Shown in pieces: positions 31,826 through 43,463 of a DNA stretch of 64,000 nt. The stretch is from Diplodia intermedia (Eukaryota > Ascomycota > Dothideomycetes > Botryosphaeriales > Botryosphaeriaceae): NCBI GenBank assembly GCA_021495925.1, contig JAKEKT010000014.1:372001-436000 (forward strand), read 5' to 3'. A program made the translations under genes and the position numbers. Position 1 is the stretch's first letter; each line of letters starts with the position of its first letter. A model generated the notes under the pieces. That model was not told where the DNA came from, did not search any database, and was given only the letters and a program-made list of their open reading frames with translations.

Positions 31826-33520
31826 TCAGTATCTTCCCGCAGGAGCCCCCATGGGTGGGGGTGGCAGATTGCCGGCGGAATAAGGGTTGGCATCTGCGTA
31901 GGTTGAGGCGCCATACTGCGGGTATGCGTTACCAGGTGCTGGGACGGCATACGGATTAGCGGAGCCATTCATCAGGGCGTTTTGTCTTGCGTCGCGCTCT
32001 GCTCGTCCGCGCTGCTTCCTCTTCTTGCGTCGCTTGGCCTCGAGCTCATGCACATGGTGGCGTTGTTCGTTCATCTCTTTCCACTCGCTGAAAGCGCTCT
32101 TGATGCCGAGTGCCGCAATACCGACGGCTGCCGCATCTTGCAGCATATTCTTGCTCTTCCGCTTGCGAGCTTCTTCAGGTGACATTTCACCCTCGGAGAC
32201 GAGCTTGCGTCGCTTCTCCGACGCCACCATGGACGTGTAGACACCGTGCGTGGCATGAATGGTTGCGACAGTTGCCAGCCCGGCGGTGAGGAGTTCCTTA
32301 CCTCGCATTTTCTTGCGTTGTTGCTCCATGTCTGTAGTCGATTCCGAGCTCACGCTGCTGTTGCGTCTCGCGCGCGTGGCCACAGGACCGCCCGCTACGG
32401 TCCCGGCCGCTGATGTCCTGGGATAATCGTCATCTGCCGATCCTCGCGGACGGCCGTACCGACGGCCACGTGAGGGAACGTAGCTGTCGGCACTAGAGCT
32501 GCTAGGAGACCTACGGCGTCGTGATTTGGATCGCACACGGTCGTAGATGGCCTTGCCAGCGGCAGCAATGGCGCCAGCCCCCGCAAGGTTCTTCATGGCA
32601 CCCCCGCCGCCTCCTTGCTCACGGTCCACAGAGCGGCCTCGCGAACGGCTGCGGCCGAAGAGTGAGCGGGCACGGGAGCGTGAACGGGAAGGGGATCTAC
32701 CCCGGGAGGCGGAGCGATCTCTCGGACCGTTCGCCAAACGGTTAGCGACCAAACCGCCAATCACGGCCTCAGCGGTATGGCGCTTGCTCTTCTTGTCCGG
32801 ATCTCTGTCAACAAGGCCGTCGATGCCGGCAGCACCGAGGGCAGCAGTTGCGATGCGAGTGCCCTTTTCGCCGGTCCAGGCACCGGGATCTTTGCGGCTG
32901 CGGAAGGCTTCAACGGCGCCGGCGACGAGGGCAGCCTGGGCAGCCTGCTGCCACTTGCGTTCGGATTTGCCGTGATGGCTCCGGCTTCGGCTGCGATCAT
33001 CGTAGTAGCGATCATGGCGATCATAACGGTCGTTGTACCGGTCGTCCCGACCACGAGACCTGCTCTTGCTGCGTGACTTGCCCAACACGGCGCCCATCAC
33101 GCCGCCAAGGCCGGCGTCGTCCATGAACTCCTCGACCTTGGACTTGCGGCGTTCACGGCGCGGAGGACGGTCATAATCGTCCGAGTAGTAGGGATCGTCG
33201 CGGCTTCTTCTGCCCCGCGGAGCAGGAGCGTAGTCGCTGTAGTCGTCATCGTAGTAGTCGCGGCGGCCAACGGAGCGGGCTCGGCGCGGAGGACCGTAAT
33301 TCTCGCGCACCTTGGTCCGGCGGTATTCGGCGCCGGGTGGAGGGAAGTCGCGTGGGATGTCTTCGATGCTGTCGTCGCGGGCAGGGCGGTAGACGAGGTC
33401 ACGCTGGGGCGGGGCGCTGCCACGTTGGATGTACGTCTCCTCGACGTATTCGGGCTCGCGGGTGCGAGTGCGGCGCGAGTCGTGGCGGCGCGGGCCATCA
33501 TCGTAGCCGTACTGTGACAT
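31826..33520 (-). CDS. DUF3824-type Arg/Ser/Asp/Tyr-rich protein
   Basis: 564-aa single-exon protein starting at ATG 33520 (MSQYGYDDGPRRHDSR). The N-terminal third is rich in Arg, Tyr, Asp and Ser with RS-like repeats (SRSKSRSRGRDD, SRSRSRARSLFGRSRSRGRS). These are interleaved with short Ala/Gly-rich helices such as GLGGVMGAVLGKS, QQAAQAALVAGAVEAFRSR and HTAEAVIGGLVANRLA, the repeated glycine-zipper-like units of fungal DUF3824 proteins. The C-terminal part has two further hydrophobic helices (GLATVATIHATHGVY, AAAVGIAALGIKSAF) and a basic segment (EAKRRKKRKQRGRAERDARQ). The function of the family is unknown; RS content hints at condensate or RNA association. The frame stays open 220 codons upstream of the chosen ATG, but that part has different composition and overlaps the promoter. 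Confidence 0.82.
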   Translation of the reverse strand: MSQYGYDDGPRRHDSRRTRTREPEYVEETYIQRGSAPPQRDLVYRPARDDSIEDIPRDFPPPGAEYRRTKVRENYGPPRRARSVGRRDYYDDDYSDYAPAPRGRRSRDDPYYSDDYDRPPRRERRKSKVEEFMDDAGLGGVMGAVLGKSRSKSRSRGRDDRYNDRYDRHDRYYDDRSRSRSHHGKSERKWQQAAQAALVAGAVEAFRSRKDPGAWTGEKGTRIATAALGAAGIDGLVDRDPDKKSKRHTAEAVIGGLVANRLANGPRDRSASRGRSPSRSRSRARSLFGRSRSRGRSVDREQGGGGGAMKNLAGAGAIAAAGKAIYDRVRSKSRRRRSPSSSSADSYVPSRGRRYGRPRGSADDDYPRTSAAGTVAGGPVATRARRNSSVSSESTTDMEQQRKKMRGKELLTAGLATVATIHATHGVYTSMVASEKRRKLVSEGEMSPEEARKRKSKNMLQDAAAVGIAALGIKSAFSEWKEMNEQRHHVHELEAKRRKKRKQRGRAERDARQNALMNGSANPYAVPAPGNAYPQYGASTYADANPYSAGNLPPPPMGAPAGRY

Positions 33521-34216
33521 GGCGACGGCCTGGCGCTCAGGCGAGCGTCGGTGAAGGGATGGGGTGACGGATGAGGTAGGTGTCTGTCGGCGGGTCAGAG
33601 CGGGCGCTGCGAGGAGAGTCGGGGCTTGTATACCTTGCGGATGAGGTCGGGCGTGCAAAGAGGGGGCGGGGATGGAGGGTAGTTGGGCAGAGGGCAGGCG
33701 CGCGTGGACGGTTGGCGGTATTTGTTCAAAGCTAGCTAGTATGGCGGGTGAGGGATCAGGGTGGATTCGCGAAGGCTGGATGGTGCAGGATTTGCGGCGC
33801 TGGGCAGGCGGGCGGCGGCTTAGGGCAGCCTTGGGCTGGGGGCGGGGGGAGAGTTCGCTGCTGACGTCTTGCTGCAGCAGCCAGCGCAGGCCGCCGCAGA
33901 TTCCTGTTTTGCGCGCGAACACTTGCAGCTGTGCAGCGGGAGCATCAGGGTCTCTGCGAGTGATTGCGCCGGGAAAACGGCCAACACCAGCTGAGGCCAG
34001 CTGGAGCGTGCTGCTCCTACCGCTGCTGCTTGCTGTGGCTGCGGTGATGTTGGGCGCGCAGCCTGGAGCAGCCCAAAGCAACGTGAAGGCGAGGACAAGC
34101 AGGCTGGGGGAAAGCCATGACGTATTTAGGCGCTGACTATGAGGCGCGGCGGGCCTCATCAGCTGCGACTCCAACGGCAACTAGTTTTTGCATGCCGCCC
34201 GCTGACACTGCCACGC

Positions 34217-34247
<31 letters not shown>

Positions 34248-34511
34248 GCTGTGCTCCCACGGTTGGGCAGCCAGGCACGCTCGCCGGCCTTGGTCTAGAC
34301 GGAGTCGCATCCGACTACTTCGTATACGAGAAGTAGGCGCATGTGCGTACGGTGGGCCATGCGCACCATCCAGGTCAACCCCTCCTGTCGCCCACCGTAG
34401 TGTCCGGGCGGCAATCGGACGTGTCGGAGCTCGGGTTGCAACTTTTATCTGATCTCATCACGACTGGCACCGGCTGCTCTCCACGAGCGCTGCAGAACGC
34501 CTTAGGTCCCC
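33521..34511. promoter_or_regulatory. Divergent intergenic region, DUF3824 / SAM carrier
   Basis: About 1 kb, GC-rich, between two outward-facing genes. It includes a hexanucleotide repeat. Open frames on both strands, including the in-frame upstream extension of DUF3824, are judged non-coding. Confidence 0.4.
34216..34247 (+). repeat. (GGCAAC)n hexanucleotide microsatellite
   Basis: About five tandem GGCAAC units in the promoter region, a likely length-variable site. Confidence 0.8.
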
Positions 34512-35676
34512 ATGTCCGGCAACAATACCACCACCGACATCCTGCTGGTCGGTGACCCGCACCCGCCCCCGCAGCCCCGCCTGTGCTAACCCGGGCGCAA
34601 TCCTGATAGGCTGGTGCTTTCGCAGCTTTCACCGTCGACCTTCTCGTCTACCCTCTCGACACCCTCAAGACCCGCTTACAGTCGCCCGACTACACCCGCC
34701 TGTACCTCAATGCCAAAACGAACACCATCAACCGCCCGGCTCTCTTCCGCGGCTTATACCAGGGCGTCGGCAGCGTCATAATAGCCACCTTGCCCTCTTG
34801 TACTTCTCCACCTCAAAAAAAGCAAAAAAGTGCCCCGCCTTCTGACAGCCTGAAGCAGGAGCATTCTTCACCACCTACGAGGGCGTCAAGGCCTTTCTGA
34901 CCACCCATAATCCTCGGCTACCTTCGCACAACTCCCACCTGCTACCGCAGCCCGTCATACACTCCATTGCCTCCTCCGTCGGCGAGCTCGTGTCGTGCGC
35001 GATCCTGACGCCTGCCGAAGTCATCAAGCAGAATGCCCAAATGGTTGACGCCCGCAGCGGCCGTGGAAATGCCACAGTGCAGACACTAGCCAAGTTCCGG
35101 TCAAACCCTCTCGCCCTCTGGCGCGGCTACACGGCATTGGCTGGACGCAACCTACCCTTCACTGCCCTCCAATTCCCCATGTTCGAACGCATGAAAGAGT
35201 ACCTCAAGAGCTACCGTGACAGGGCCGGCACCAGGTCTGGTTCGCTCGCCGAGAGCGGCATGATCACGGCCATCAGCGCCGGCTCTGCGGGTAGCATTGC
35301 TGCCGTCGTCACCACTCCCATCGACCTTATCAAGACGAGGATCATGCTGTCTGCTGCCGAGGCAGACAAGCCAAAGCTTGGCGCGGCGTCGGACACCCTC
35401 AAGGATGCCCTGGGAAACACCACGAAGCCTTCGAGAGATGGGGCCGTTGCTGCTGTCAAAAATCTATCCGACAAGACCGGACCCCGAAAGTCGAGCCTGG
35501 CCATTGGCCGCGAAATCATTGCCCAGGAGGGTTTCCGTGGCATTTGGCGCGGCGGTGCCCTTCGTGCTGTTTGGACCATGGTCGGAAGTGGCTTGTATCT
35601 AGGCGTATACGAAAGTGGCCGCATCTGGCTGGCCCGCCGTAGAGGGGAAGACGTGAATGCAGAAGATTTGTTCTAG
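34512..35676 (+). CDS. PET8: Mitochondrial carrier, S-adenosylmethionine carrier type
   Basis: 348-aa inner-membrane carrier that, in the Pet8/SLC25A26 family, imports S-adenosylmethionine into mitochondria in exchange for S-adenosylhomocysteine. Three exons: 34512-34547, 34610-34799 and 34856-35676. The three repeat signatures are complete only after splicing: PLDTLKTR in repeat 1, PAEVIKQN in repeat 2 and PIDLIKTR in repeat 3. Exon 2 to 3 joining with the acceptor CCTGAAG gives ATLPSSGAFFTTYEGVK; the nearer AG would create a stop. PALFRGLYQGVGSVI and LWRGYTALAGRNLPFTALQFPMFE fit the SAM carrier subfamily. Repeat 3 has a longer matrix loop (about residues 255-300) than the yeast protein. Symbol is by family; a search should confirm orthology. 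Confidence 0.87.
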
Positions 35677-36244
35677 ACACTGTTCAAATATGTGCACCTC
35701 GTACGAACATGAGTGCGGTTCCAATTGCTTGATTCCGGCTTTCTGTCTGGTATATGGTGCCCTGCTGACGGCTCCCATCCACCCTTGCCTCTAACCAAGC
35801 CGTCAGGCACAAAGGCCTCTAAGCCCTCTAAGAGTAGCCGTCACGCCCACCTCCACATTAGATAGAGACCTCTTCTATAACGTGAAATTCAAGACAGTAG
35901 GGTTGGGTATCGTCGTTGAAGACCATGGAAACGTCCAAGGAGGCCCGAGGAAAATTAGGGGTAGACAAAACAAAAGTCGACACGGCCGCCGCGTCACACC
36001 ATTTAACTTTTTCCTCCTCGATTTTCAAAGCAACCTTTATGCCCCTCAATGCAAAACAAGATTGGACGATGCCGCGGACGCCGTGAACGAAGATCAACGA
36101 GCAGGAATGAGACCCCAAGCGGCCAGTGACGGGACTCTAGGTCGAACGGTCAATGACTCGTGGCCATGGCTGCGGTTGTTGAATCCGCAAGTTTCATCAG
36201 ATGCGAAGATGCGAAAGACAAAAAACAGCAAGACAATCGTTTAC
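35677..36244. other. Convergent intergenic region
   Basis: About 0.57 kb between the SAM carrier and ethanolamine kinase 3' ends. No gene supported. Confidence 0.35.
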
Positions 36245-37637
36245 TCATTTCTCGGCCCAGCGCCTCTCACGAAGGGGCAGATCACCCGTGCGGGTGCCGA
36301 GGAGCTCTGCTTTCCATGCCCAGTACTCGCCTAGACGGATTTCAGCGTAGCTAGCATAGTCGAAGTCAATCTGGCTGATCTTGGCCTGGATCAGGGCCCA
36401 GATACCCCAGTAGAAGCCAGGTACGCCGCGGAAGTCGTCGACCTCGCGGAATAGCTGGTCGGTCTTGGCATCCACGTCGGCCTGAGGTAGGGGCTGGGGC
36501 AGATGCGAGCTGTAGGACGAGACATAGGCGCTGATGAAGTCACGTCGCTCGGAGCGGGTCGGCAGGCAGTTGAAGTCGCAGTCGAAGCCACCCCACTCAG
36601 CAAAGTGGTTGCTGATATCAAAGGCAGCGGGAGCCGGGGTGGCGTACTCATAGTCGATGAAGTCAACGCTCAGGGCATCGATGGAGGAGTCGGTGGCATT
36701 TGACTCAGTGGTCGAGGCAGGAGATTCACCGGACGAGGGCTGGGGCTCGATGATGACGTTGCCAGACAGGAGGTCGCAGTGGCAGAAGACCAGGGGGTTG
36801 ACACTGATGCCCGGGGTGGAGCTGAGGCGGGCCACGAGCCAGACCAGCTCGCGCTGCAGCGTGGCCTTGCGGTTCTGCTCGGCATCGGTTGCGTGGGGCA
36901 GTGAATGGATCCACTTCTGCATGACGGTCCACAGATTGGGCGAAGGCTTGTCCGGGGTGATGTTGTCGGCGGCCTCCAGCCAAGACGCCTTGCGGCGGTG
37001 GATGCGATCGTCCTTGGCGGGGGCGGGGACGTCATCGGAGGGGATCTCGGTGAAGAGGTATGAAATGGGCAGTGTCGCGTGCCACTGGCCAAGGCGGCGG
37101 GCAACGCCGCGCCAGACGTCCTGGCGGCGGAGGTCGGGGGGCGAGCAGACGGAGCCTTCGATGAACTTGTACAGCAGGCCGTTCTCGAAGCGGGCGAAGA
37201 GCGGGGGTGCGAGCTTGTGGCGGGCAAGCAGCGAGTGCGAGCGCGTCTCTCCTAGAGCGGGGGTGAGCAGTTGGCAGGCGGGGCAGGGCGGGACGGGACC
37301 AACTTTCTCTGTCGATGAGGACATCGGTGCCGCGGCCGTAGGCTCTCATGAGCACGGCCTCGCGGTCGATCTGCTCATCGGTCCAGCCGGGCAGCTTGAC
37401 GACGGCCTTGAAGAGCTACAGGGGCTCGGTTCAGCGCGAGGGTCGCGGCGGGGCTGTGGCGGGTGCTTGCCTTTGACGTACAGTGTTTGTGATGCCGTCG
37501 GTGAAGCGGACGAAGTCGATGGCGTCCTGGTGCTGCCGCCATTCGGGACGCAGGGCCAGCACCAGCTGCAGCGCCGAGTCGTGCGAATTGGCGCTGTCGT
37601 AGCGCAGCGGGATGTAGGGAAGGGCGTCGTGGTCCAT
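36245..37637 (-). CDS. EKI1: Ethanolamine (choline) kinase
   Basis: Phosphorylates ethanolamine (and possibly choline) in the first step of the Kennedy pathway of phospholipid synthesis. Three exons, 37637-37482, 37415-37304 and 37251-36245, give 424 aa. The joins produce FTDGITNTLFKAVVKLPG and YGRGTDVLIDRERETRSHSLLA, both hallmark segments of ethanolamine kinases. The Brenner phosphotransferase motif HCDLLSGNVI is at about 247-256, with the metal-binding acidic residue in DFIDYEYA at about 286-292, followed by FDISNHFAEWGGF. The absence of an N-terminal extension and the match at ANHFAEW-type residues favour ethanolamine over choline kinase, but substrate range is not certain. The 37304 donor (GTTGGT) is unusual but keeps frame. 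Confidence 0.9.
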
Positions 37638-38515
37638 GGTGATGGGGCTTGGAGGCGCACGCGGGAAGCACAGGAGTAGAGAGGCGCAAGAGGAGCGGGA
37701 GCGGCAAGAGAGAGAAAGAATGGAGGAGAGGGTTCGCTGCAGTGCGGGCAAAGAGCGGGTCGTGGCACGGCTTTCATGTGAAGTGATGTCGGCCCAGGGG
37801 CCAAGGGTGCTGGCGAGGGCTCGTGCGCAGAGAGGCGACTGGCCTCAGGGTGCAGCAGTGGCGTCCGAGGCGGTCGAAGCGTGGGAGCGTGGGAGGATGT
37901 CCGCCAGGCACACGCACCAGGCGACGGCTGGCTGCCGGGCCAGGGACCTCGCCGCCAGGGCGGAGACCTGGCTAGCGATCAAGGGACCAAGGGACCAAGA
38001 ATTCTCTCACTAGCGGCCGCTGGTGCCGGTGCTGGAGCGGTAGTGACGGGCCCAACCATTGCACCGCTCTGCATGCACCGCGCAGGGACAATGGATGCCG
38101 TTACTGGCCGCGGTGCGACGGCAGAGCCGCTGCCTGCTCGCTTCCGTCGTCCTCCTCGGCGGCGGAGAGTGAGAACGCGGAGAGCAGCTTCGTGGGCTCT
38201 CTGCCACATCTGCCGCGTGTCATGGTGCACGTGCGCAGCGTCGCTCCCCCGCTGTCCATGGATCGACGGCGCCACAGCGCCTGCCCTGCCCTCGTCCGCG
38301 TGCCCGCTATCCCCTTCCGTCTCTGGCCGTGCTTCCATCGCCAACCAGACTTGCACTGGGCTGCCTCACGTGCAAACCTCACCCGTCCTTATCATGCTGC
38401 ACGCTACGGTTGACCGCTGCCCGAGATAAGCCTGCTGCTAGCTTGCTACTGTGTAAATATCACTGCCTGTCATGCCGTTGCCGGCGCCTGCTGCCCGCGT
38501 GCTACCGCTCCCAGC
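37638..38515. promoter_or_regulatory. Divergent intergenic region, EKI1 / CLC
   Basis: About 0.88 kb between outward-facing genes. GC-rich; no core element recognised. Confidence 0.4.
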
Positions 38516-41078
38516 ATGGCAACCGAGCAGACGCCTCTTCTGCCCCCCGACGATGCGTCCAGGAGCAAGAACGAGCGACGGCTGATGGCTGCGAGCACCG
38601 TGGGCGAGCGTCTGCCGTACAACGACTACGCCACCATCGATTGGCTGCACGATCTGGTCAAGGATTCCTACCGCTACCGCTACATCCATTCGAGGAAAGG
38701 CCTCCGCTACGCCCTCATCGCCGCCTTCGATTCATGTTCCGGCTGGATTGCTGTCGCCATTATTGGATCCATCACCGCCTGCATCGCCTTCGTCGTCGAT
38801 GTTGCTGAAGCCACAATCTCCGATTGGAAGCTCGGCTACTGCACCACAAACCCGTTCCTGAGTAGAGAGGCCTGCTGTGCACACGCCGATATTGCCGACG
38901 ACTGCCATGTCTTCCGCCCGTGGTCTACCGCTTATTGGCCCTCGTTTGCTATCTATGTCGCCGCCGCACTGGTCTTTGGGGTCATCTCCTCCAGCGCAAC
39001 CATGTTGACCAAGCGGTCTCTGCCAGCTGTCAACCATAAGGTGGACGCCAACACTCCGCTGCGCCCTGTTCCTTCCGGGAAAACAATCTACATGGCTGCC
39101 GGCAGCGGCATCCCCGAAATCAAAACGATCCTGTCTGGCTTCGTGATCCCCAACTTTCTGGACCTGAAGGTCTTGCTGGTCAAGGCTTTTGGCGCCACCT
39201 TTGCAGTGGCGACCGGCATGTGTCTCGGGAAAGAAGGCCCCTTTGTCCACATCTCAACCTGTGTTGGCTATCTGGTTTGTAGTTGCTTCCCTAAATACAG
39301 GGATAACGGCAGGAAGATGCGCGAGATGTTGTCTGCTGCCTGTGCGTCCGGTTTGAGTGTCGCTTTCGGTGCACCCATTGGGGGAGTGTTGTTCAGCTAC
39401 GAGGTAAGTTTAATGCTATCATTCTGTGTTCTCTTTTAGGCATTGGCGGAGTACATAAAAGGCAAGAAAGGACCACTTCCTGCTGCGCATGATGAGGTGT
39501 GGCAATGCCGCTGCTGACAAACACCGCGTCCAGGAAATCAGTACTTACTTTCCGCGCAAAGTCCTGTGGAGAGCGTTCTTGTGTTCGCTGTTTGCCTCAA
39601 TGATTCTGAAAGCGCTGAACCCCAACGATACTGGGAAACTAGTACTCTTCGAGACCAACTACGGCACCTCTTACGAAGCCATACACTACCTAGTTTTCGT
39701 TGTTCTTGGAATTGCGGGCGGTTTGTTTGGTGGCATTTTCTGCAAGGCAAACTTCAACTGGTCCAGGTGGTTCAGGAAACTGCCACTCATCAAAAATCAT
39801 CCCGTGTTCGAGGTCTTCCTGGTTGCTCTGGCCACGGCGCTTCTCCAATTTCCAAATCCTCTGACGAGAGATTCAGGCGATGTCATCATCAAAAACCTTC
39901 TGGTCAGCTGTCGTGATGCAGAGTCATCGGCGTCGTTCGTCTGCCGCAATGAGGCCAGGACGGATGGCAAAGGAGATTATATTGCCTGGTTGATTCATGG
40001 CTTGGCAACCAAGCTGATTCTCACCATCATCACCTTCGGCACAAAAGTACCGTCCGGCGTCATCATACCTGCGTTGGACGGAGGCGCTTTCTTTGGACGC
40101 TTAGTTGGACAATGCATAACCTCCGCATCCCCCGGGATTTTTGCCATGGTTGGCGCGGCTGCATTCCTCGCTGGTGTTAGTCGCATGACCATCTCTTTGT
40201 GTGTGATCATGTTTGAGGTAGGATGGCCGGCCGTTCTCTTTTCTCTTAGCACCTGCTGACGCCCAAGGCTAGCTGACTGGCGAACTGGAGTACATTGTTC
40301 CTCATATGATTGCCATCCTCGTTGCCAAATGGACAGCAGATGCAATCAGCAGCGAGGGCGTCTACGATCTAGCCCAGACGGTTCTGGGCCACCCCTTCCT
40401 CGACAACGACCACGCGCTCAAGCTTGTTCAGGCATATGGGACTTCTTCAAAGTCGACCATATCCCTCTCTGCCTCCTACGATGGAGATGCAAACCCAGCC
40501 CTTGTGGAAGTGCTAATCCCCCCTGCTCGGACCATGGAGGAGATCACCGTTGAGGTGCCCATAAGCAACACAGTATCCAGTAGCATTCTCGAGCGCAAGT
40601 TGAGCCAATTACATGACAGAGGGCTGATGGATGCGGGACTGGTGCTCGTACAGAACGGCATGCTGCAAGGCTATCTACCCGGTACGTGGCTCTCTGATAA
40701 GAGTTTACCGATATTACCGACTGACGAACATGCTTAAATATAGAGGCCGAGTTGGAACATGGAGTGCGAGATCTCGGATCAACATTATCTGGGGGTGCTG
40801 AAGTTCGACTGTTGGGGCCCACAGTGGAGAGGCATTATGGCGAAGGGAGCGTCGATTGCGACCGAGAGCAAAGCGACAACCTAGACCTCTCTGCGTTCGT
40901 TGACCGGACACCGCTGACCCTGTGTTCGAAAGCACCACTCGAATATGCTGTCGAAATGTTCGGAAAACTGGGGCTGAGATACTTGTGCGTAACCGAAGAG
41001 GGAACGGGCAAGCTTCTTGGCGTGGTGATAAAGAAGAGGCTTGTGGCATATCTGGAAACACTGCACAGACAGGAATGA
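38516..41078 (+). CDS. CLC-type chloride channel / chloride-proton exchanger
   Basis: 771-aa polytopic protein from four exons: 38516-39403, 39534-40217, 40273-40681 and 40744-41078. It is closest in layout to the fungal Gef1-like CLC proteins of Golgi, endosome or vacuole membranes, which support acidification and metal loading. The selectivity motifs are GSGIPEIKTI (196-205) and GKEGPFVH (238-245, with the gating Glu). The C-terminal selectivity motif is PSGVIIPALDGGAFFG. The pair of Glu residues in GGVLFSYEEIS sits exactly across the first intron; its second Glu corresponds to the proton glutamate of CLC exchangers, so proton coupling is likely. Two CBS domains follow (from about 575 to the end; the last reads FGKLGLRYLCVTEEGTGKLLGV). 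The first intron is long for this genome (130 nt). Confidence 0.93.
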
Positions 41079-41377
41079 AGCTTGAAATATACTTGATAAT
41101 CTGGTCGTAAACATAGAGTATAGCAAAGGGAAGGAATGTGAATGCGTCGAGTACACGATGAGTTCCAACCTGTCTTTCGTACGGTCGGATCCGAGTCTGA
41201 TCCAAGTTCTATCCATACAGACTGGGGTATCCTATCCCAAATGCGCCTATTCTTCGTATGACTTTCCAACAAATGACCAATCAATTAGTCGATGGGTTTA
41301 CATCCTATATCAACCGGAATAAGAAGGGCGGGCAAACGCGACGAAATAAAAGGTCTTGCGCAGGCTCATAGATGATG

Positions 41378-42837
41378 CTAGAGCTTCTGTGTCCTAGGGG
41401 TATTTTTGTTTTCGCGGTTTCCGTTTCCGTTTCCGTTAGCCAACATCCTGAGGACTTGAGGACTGAGAATACGCTTCTTTTCGGCAGGAAGGGCCGCCCA
41501 TCCTCGCCGTTCTTCTACCTCTGTTTCACGCCATGTTTGAAGTTGCTTGGAAAGCCAATCGGTGCAGCAATCAGCCGTCTTGCCGACTGCCTCCATTGGG
41601 ATGAGGTGACCAACACCCGGTATGGTAATCTCCAAGACACGGCCTTTGGGGGCACCGCCGCTACCACCGATACCGACGCCCGTGACTTTCATCTTGTCGG
41701 CGCGATGTTCAGGGGCGGAGAGGTCTGACGTCTCGCCAAAGATGTACAGGACCGAGGGGCGCAAGAATGGCAACATCTGGAATGTAATGCTGGATTCGGC
41801 GCGATAGAACGGAGTGTCAGGAACGGAAGTCTCTGGGGTACAATCCGGGTAGGTGCTAGCGTCTGCAAGCCGAGGCTCGGTCTGCGGATCAGCCCAGGGG
41901 TCAAAGCGAGGCCTGAGGAAAGTGAAAACTTCTTGGTGTTTCGTGGTGGCAAGTGTTACTCCAGCTGTGGAGGACGGTGTCAGCGTCGGCTCGGCCGTGG
42001 CTGGAGCTGGAACTGGGGTGGCAGGCTCCGGAGGGGCCGGGTAGATGGCGGTGGGCAGGTCTCGCAGGCCATGCTTGATCCACAAATCCAGTACTCGGGG
42101 ATCCCATGTCTGATAGAACTTGCTCTTTCCAAAGGCCTCGGCGGCGGCCTTGCGGGAGGGCCAGTAATCACGACGACGAGCCGAGGCAGCGGCTGGATCC
42201 TGGTTGCCTTTTTTGGAGGGTCTGTGCTGAATGACCGGATCAATCAAGACCAGGGTTTCCAGAAGGCGGGGATGCATCAAAGATAGATTGACGAGATTAT
42301 TGCCGCCCATGCTGTGGCCAACGCCGACGATTGGGCGGATCATCTGGTCACGAAAGCTGTTGACCATATGGAGCAGGTCTCGAGGATGGTCGAACCAGCC
42401 AGCTGCAAGGGATCAGCAAGGAGGCGAACACGGTGGACTGAGGGCAGACAGACGGTCGTTGCCAAGCTTGTGCTCGTTCAGGACACCGCTGGCACCCTGA
42501 TGAGCGACATCAGCAATCCAGATACTACGGATGGAGAAGCCAGCGGACTCGGCGCGGCGGAGCATCTCTTCCCACAACGGCTCATACAGCTCCTGCTCGC
42601 CAGTTAGCCATGGCCGACTTGGCGGGCGTGGGCCGCATCTACCTTGGGAAAGCCGTTGGCGTGGGCGCCGATAATAGTGACATCGCCGGGTTTAGGGTTC
42701 GGGTTGCCGATCGGAATGTACTGCTTCACGGCGAGGTGAAGGAGGTCCTCCTGGCTGTGGGCAGTCGAACGGGCATACGAACGAATGTGCTGGCACGGAA
42801 CAAGGTGCTCTTTTACGTGGAAAGGAAAGTGGGCCAT
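41378..42837 (-). CDS. Peroxisomal alpha/beta hydrolase, Lpx1/AKT2-like
   Basis: 452-aa hydrolase from exons 42837-42643, 42592-42454 and 42402-41378. The nucleophile elbow is VGHSMGGN with Ser at about 142. Upstream, PKPGDVTIIGAHANGFPKELYEPLW is a typical oxyanion-hole region. A late GVGHLIPME supplies the catalytic His, and the acid is probably in the YIFGETSD segment. The last three residues, QKL, form a type-1 peroxisomal targeting signal; yeast Lpx1 ends in the same tripeptide. The family also includes Alternaria AKT2, needed for a host-selective toxin, although most members are not toxin genes. It probably acts as a peroxisomal lipase or thioester/acyl hydrolase. Just before the targeting signal lies a repetitive NGNGNGN stretch encoded by a hexanucleotide repeat. 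All three exons are required for the fold. Confidence 0.87.
41416..41437 (-). repeat. Coding hexanucleotide repeat near the hydrolase C-terminus
   Basis: Tandem units of the GGAAAC type (minus strand) encode alternating Gly-Asn, about 10 residues before the QKL end. In-frame length changes would not disturb the targeting signal. Confidence 0.7.
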
Positions 42838-43463
42838 GTCCGGCAGTGGAATGCAACGGCTGCTAATATTGATGCAGGGGAAGCAAGTGGGAGCAAAGGC
42901 ACCCTAAGTTATCCAAGAGGGTGGTAAGAATAAGTGCGAGCATGCGCGCAAGGTTACCGGCGGGAGACTGGCATGTTGAAGAGGGAGAGGTGGTGGACGA
43001 GGCCACGGTTCGCCGAGGGGGTCGCTCTTAAGCGAGCGGGCCGAGGTTATGAGCGACCTACCAGCCCACCCACCAGTAAACTAGGTACGGTCGCAAATGA
43101 GACTTCATTGCGCGGCTGAGCCAGGCCGATGGCTGCAGAAGGCAGTCGGGATGCTCGCTGCCGCTGCCGCTGCCGCTGCCGCTGCTGCTCGGGGCCGGGC
43201 CGGACGACGCTTGGGACGACGGTCTGGACGGGTTCTCACACAACGCGGCGCCATGCCAACTCCAACGGGTGCATGGACATGGCCATGACGGTCCTGGAGG
43301 TGGCGGTGGCCGGGACGATTAGAGACATTGGGCGATCGAGTCACGTGCACGCGGAACTAGCGCGTTCTCGCGGCGCGTCCTCGCGTGGCGGCGGCAGAGC
43401 ACAACACCTCCGCCGGCCGCTGCCACTCTTCTCCCCTTCACTGCCTCCCCTCCCGCACGCACC
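42838..43463. promoter_or_regulatory. Divergent intergenic region, hydrolase / RTT107
   Basis: About 0.63 kb between outward-facing genes, carrying a GCTGCC microsatellite near 43157-43190. No TATA box recognised. Confidence 0.4.
43157..43190 (+). repeat. (GCTGCC)n microsatellite
   Basis: About five tandem hexanucleotide units ending in GCTGCTGCTC within the intergenic region. Confidence 0.75.

Noticed and set aside
36657..37679. 340-codon plus-strand frame
   Set aside because: Antisense to ethanolamine kinase; shadow.
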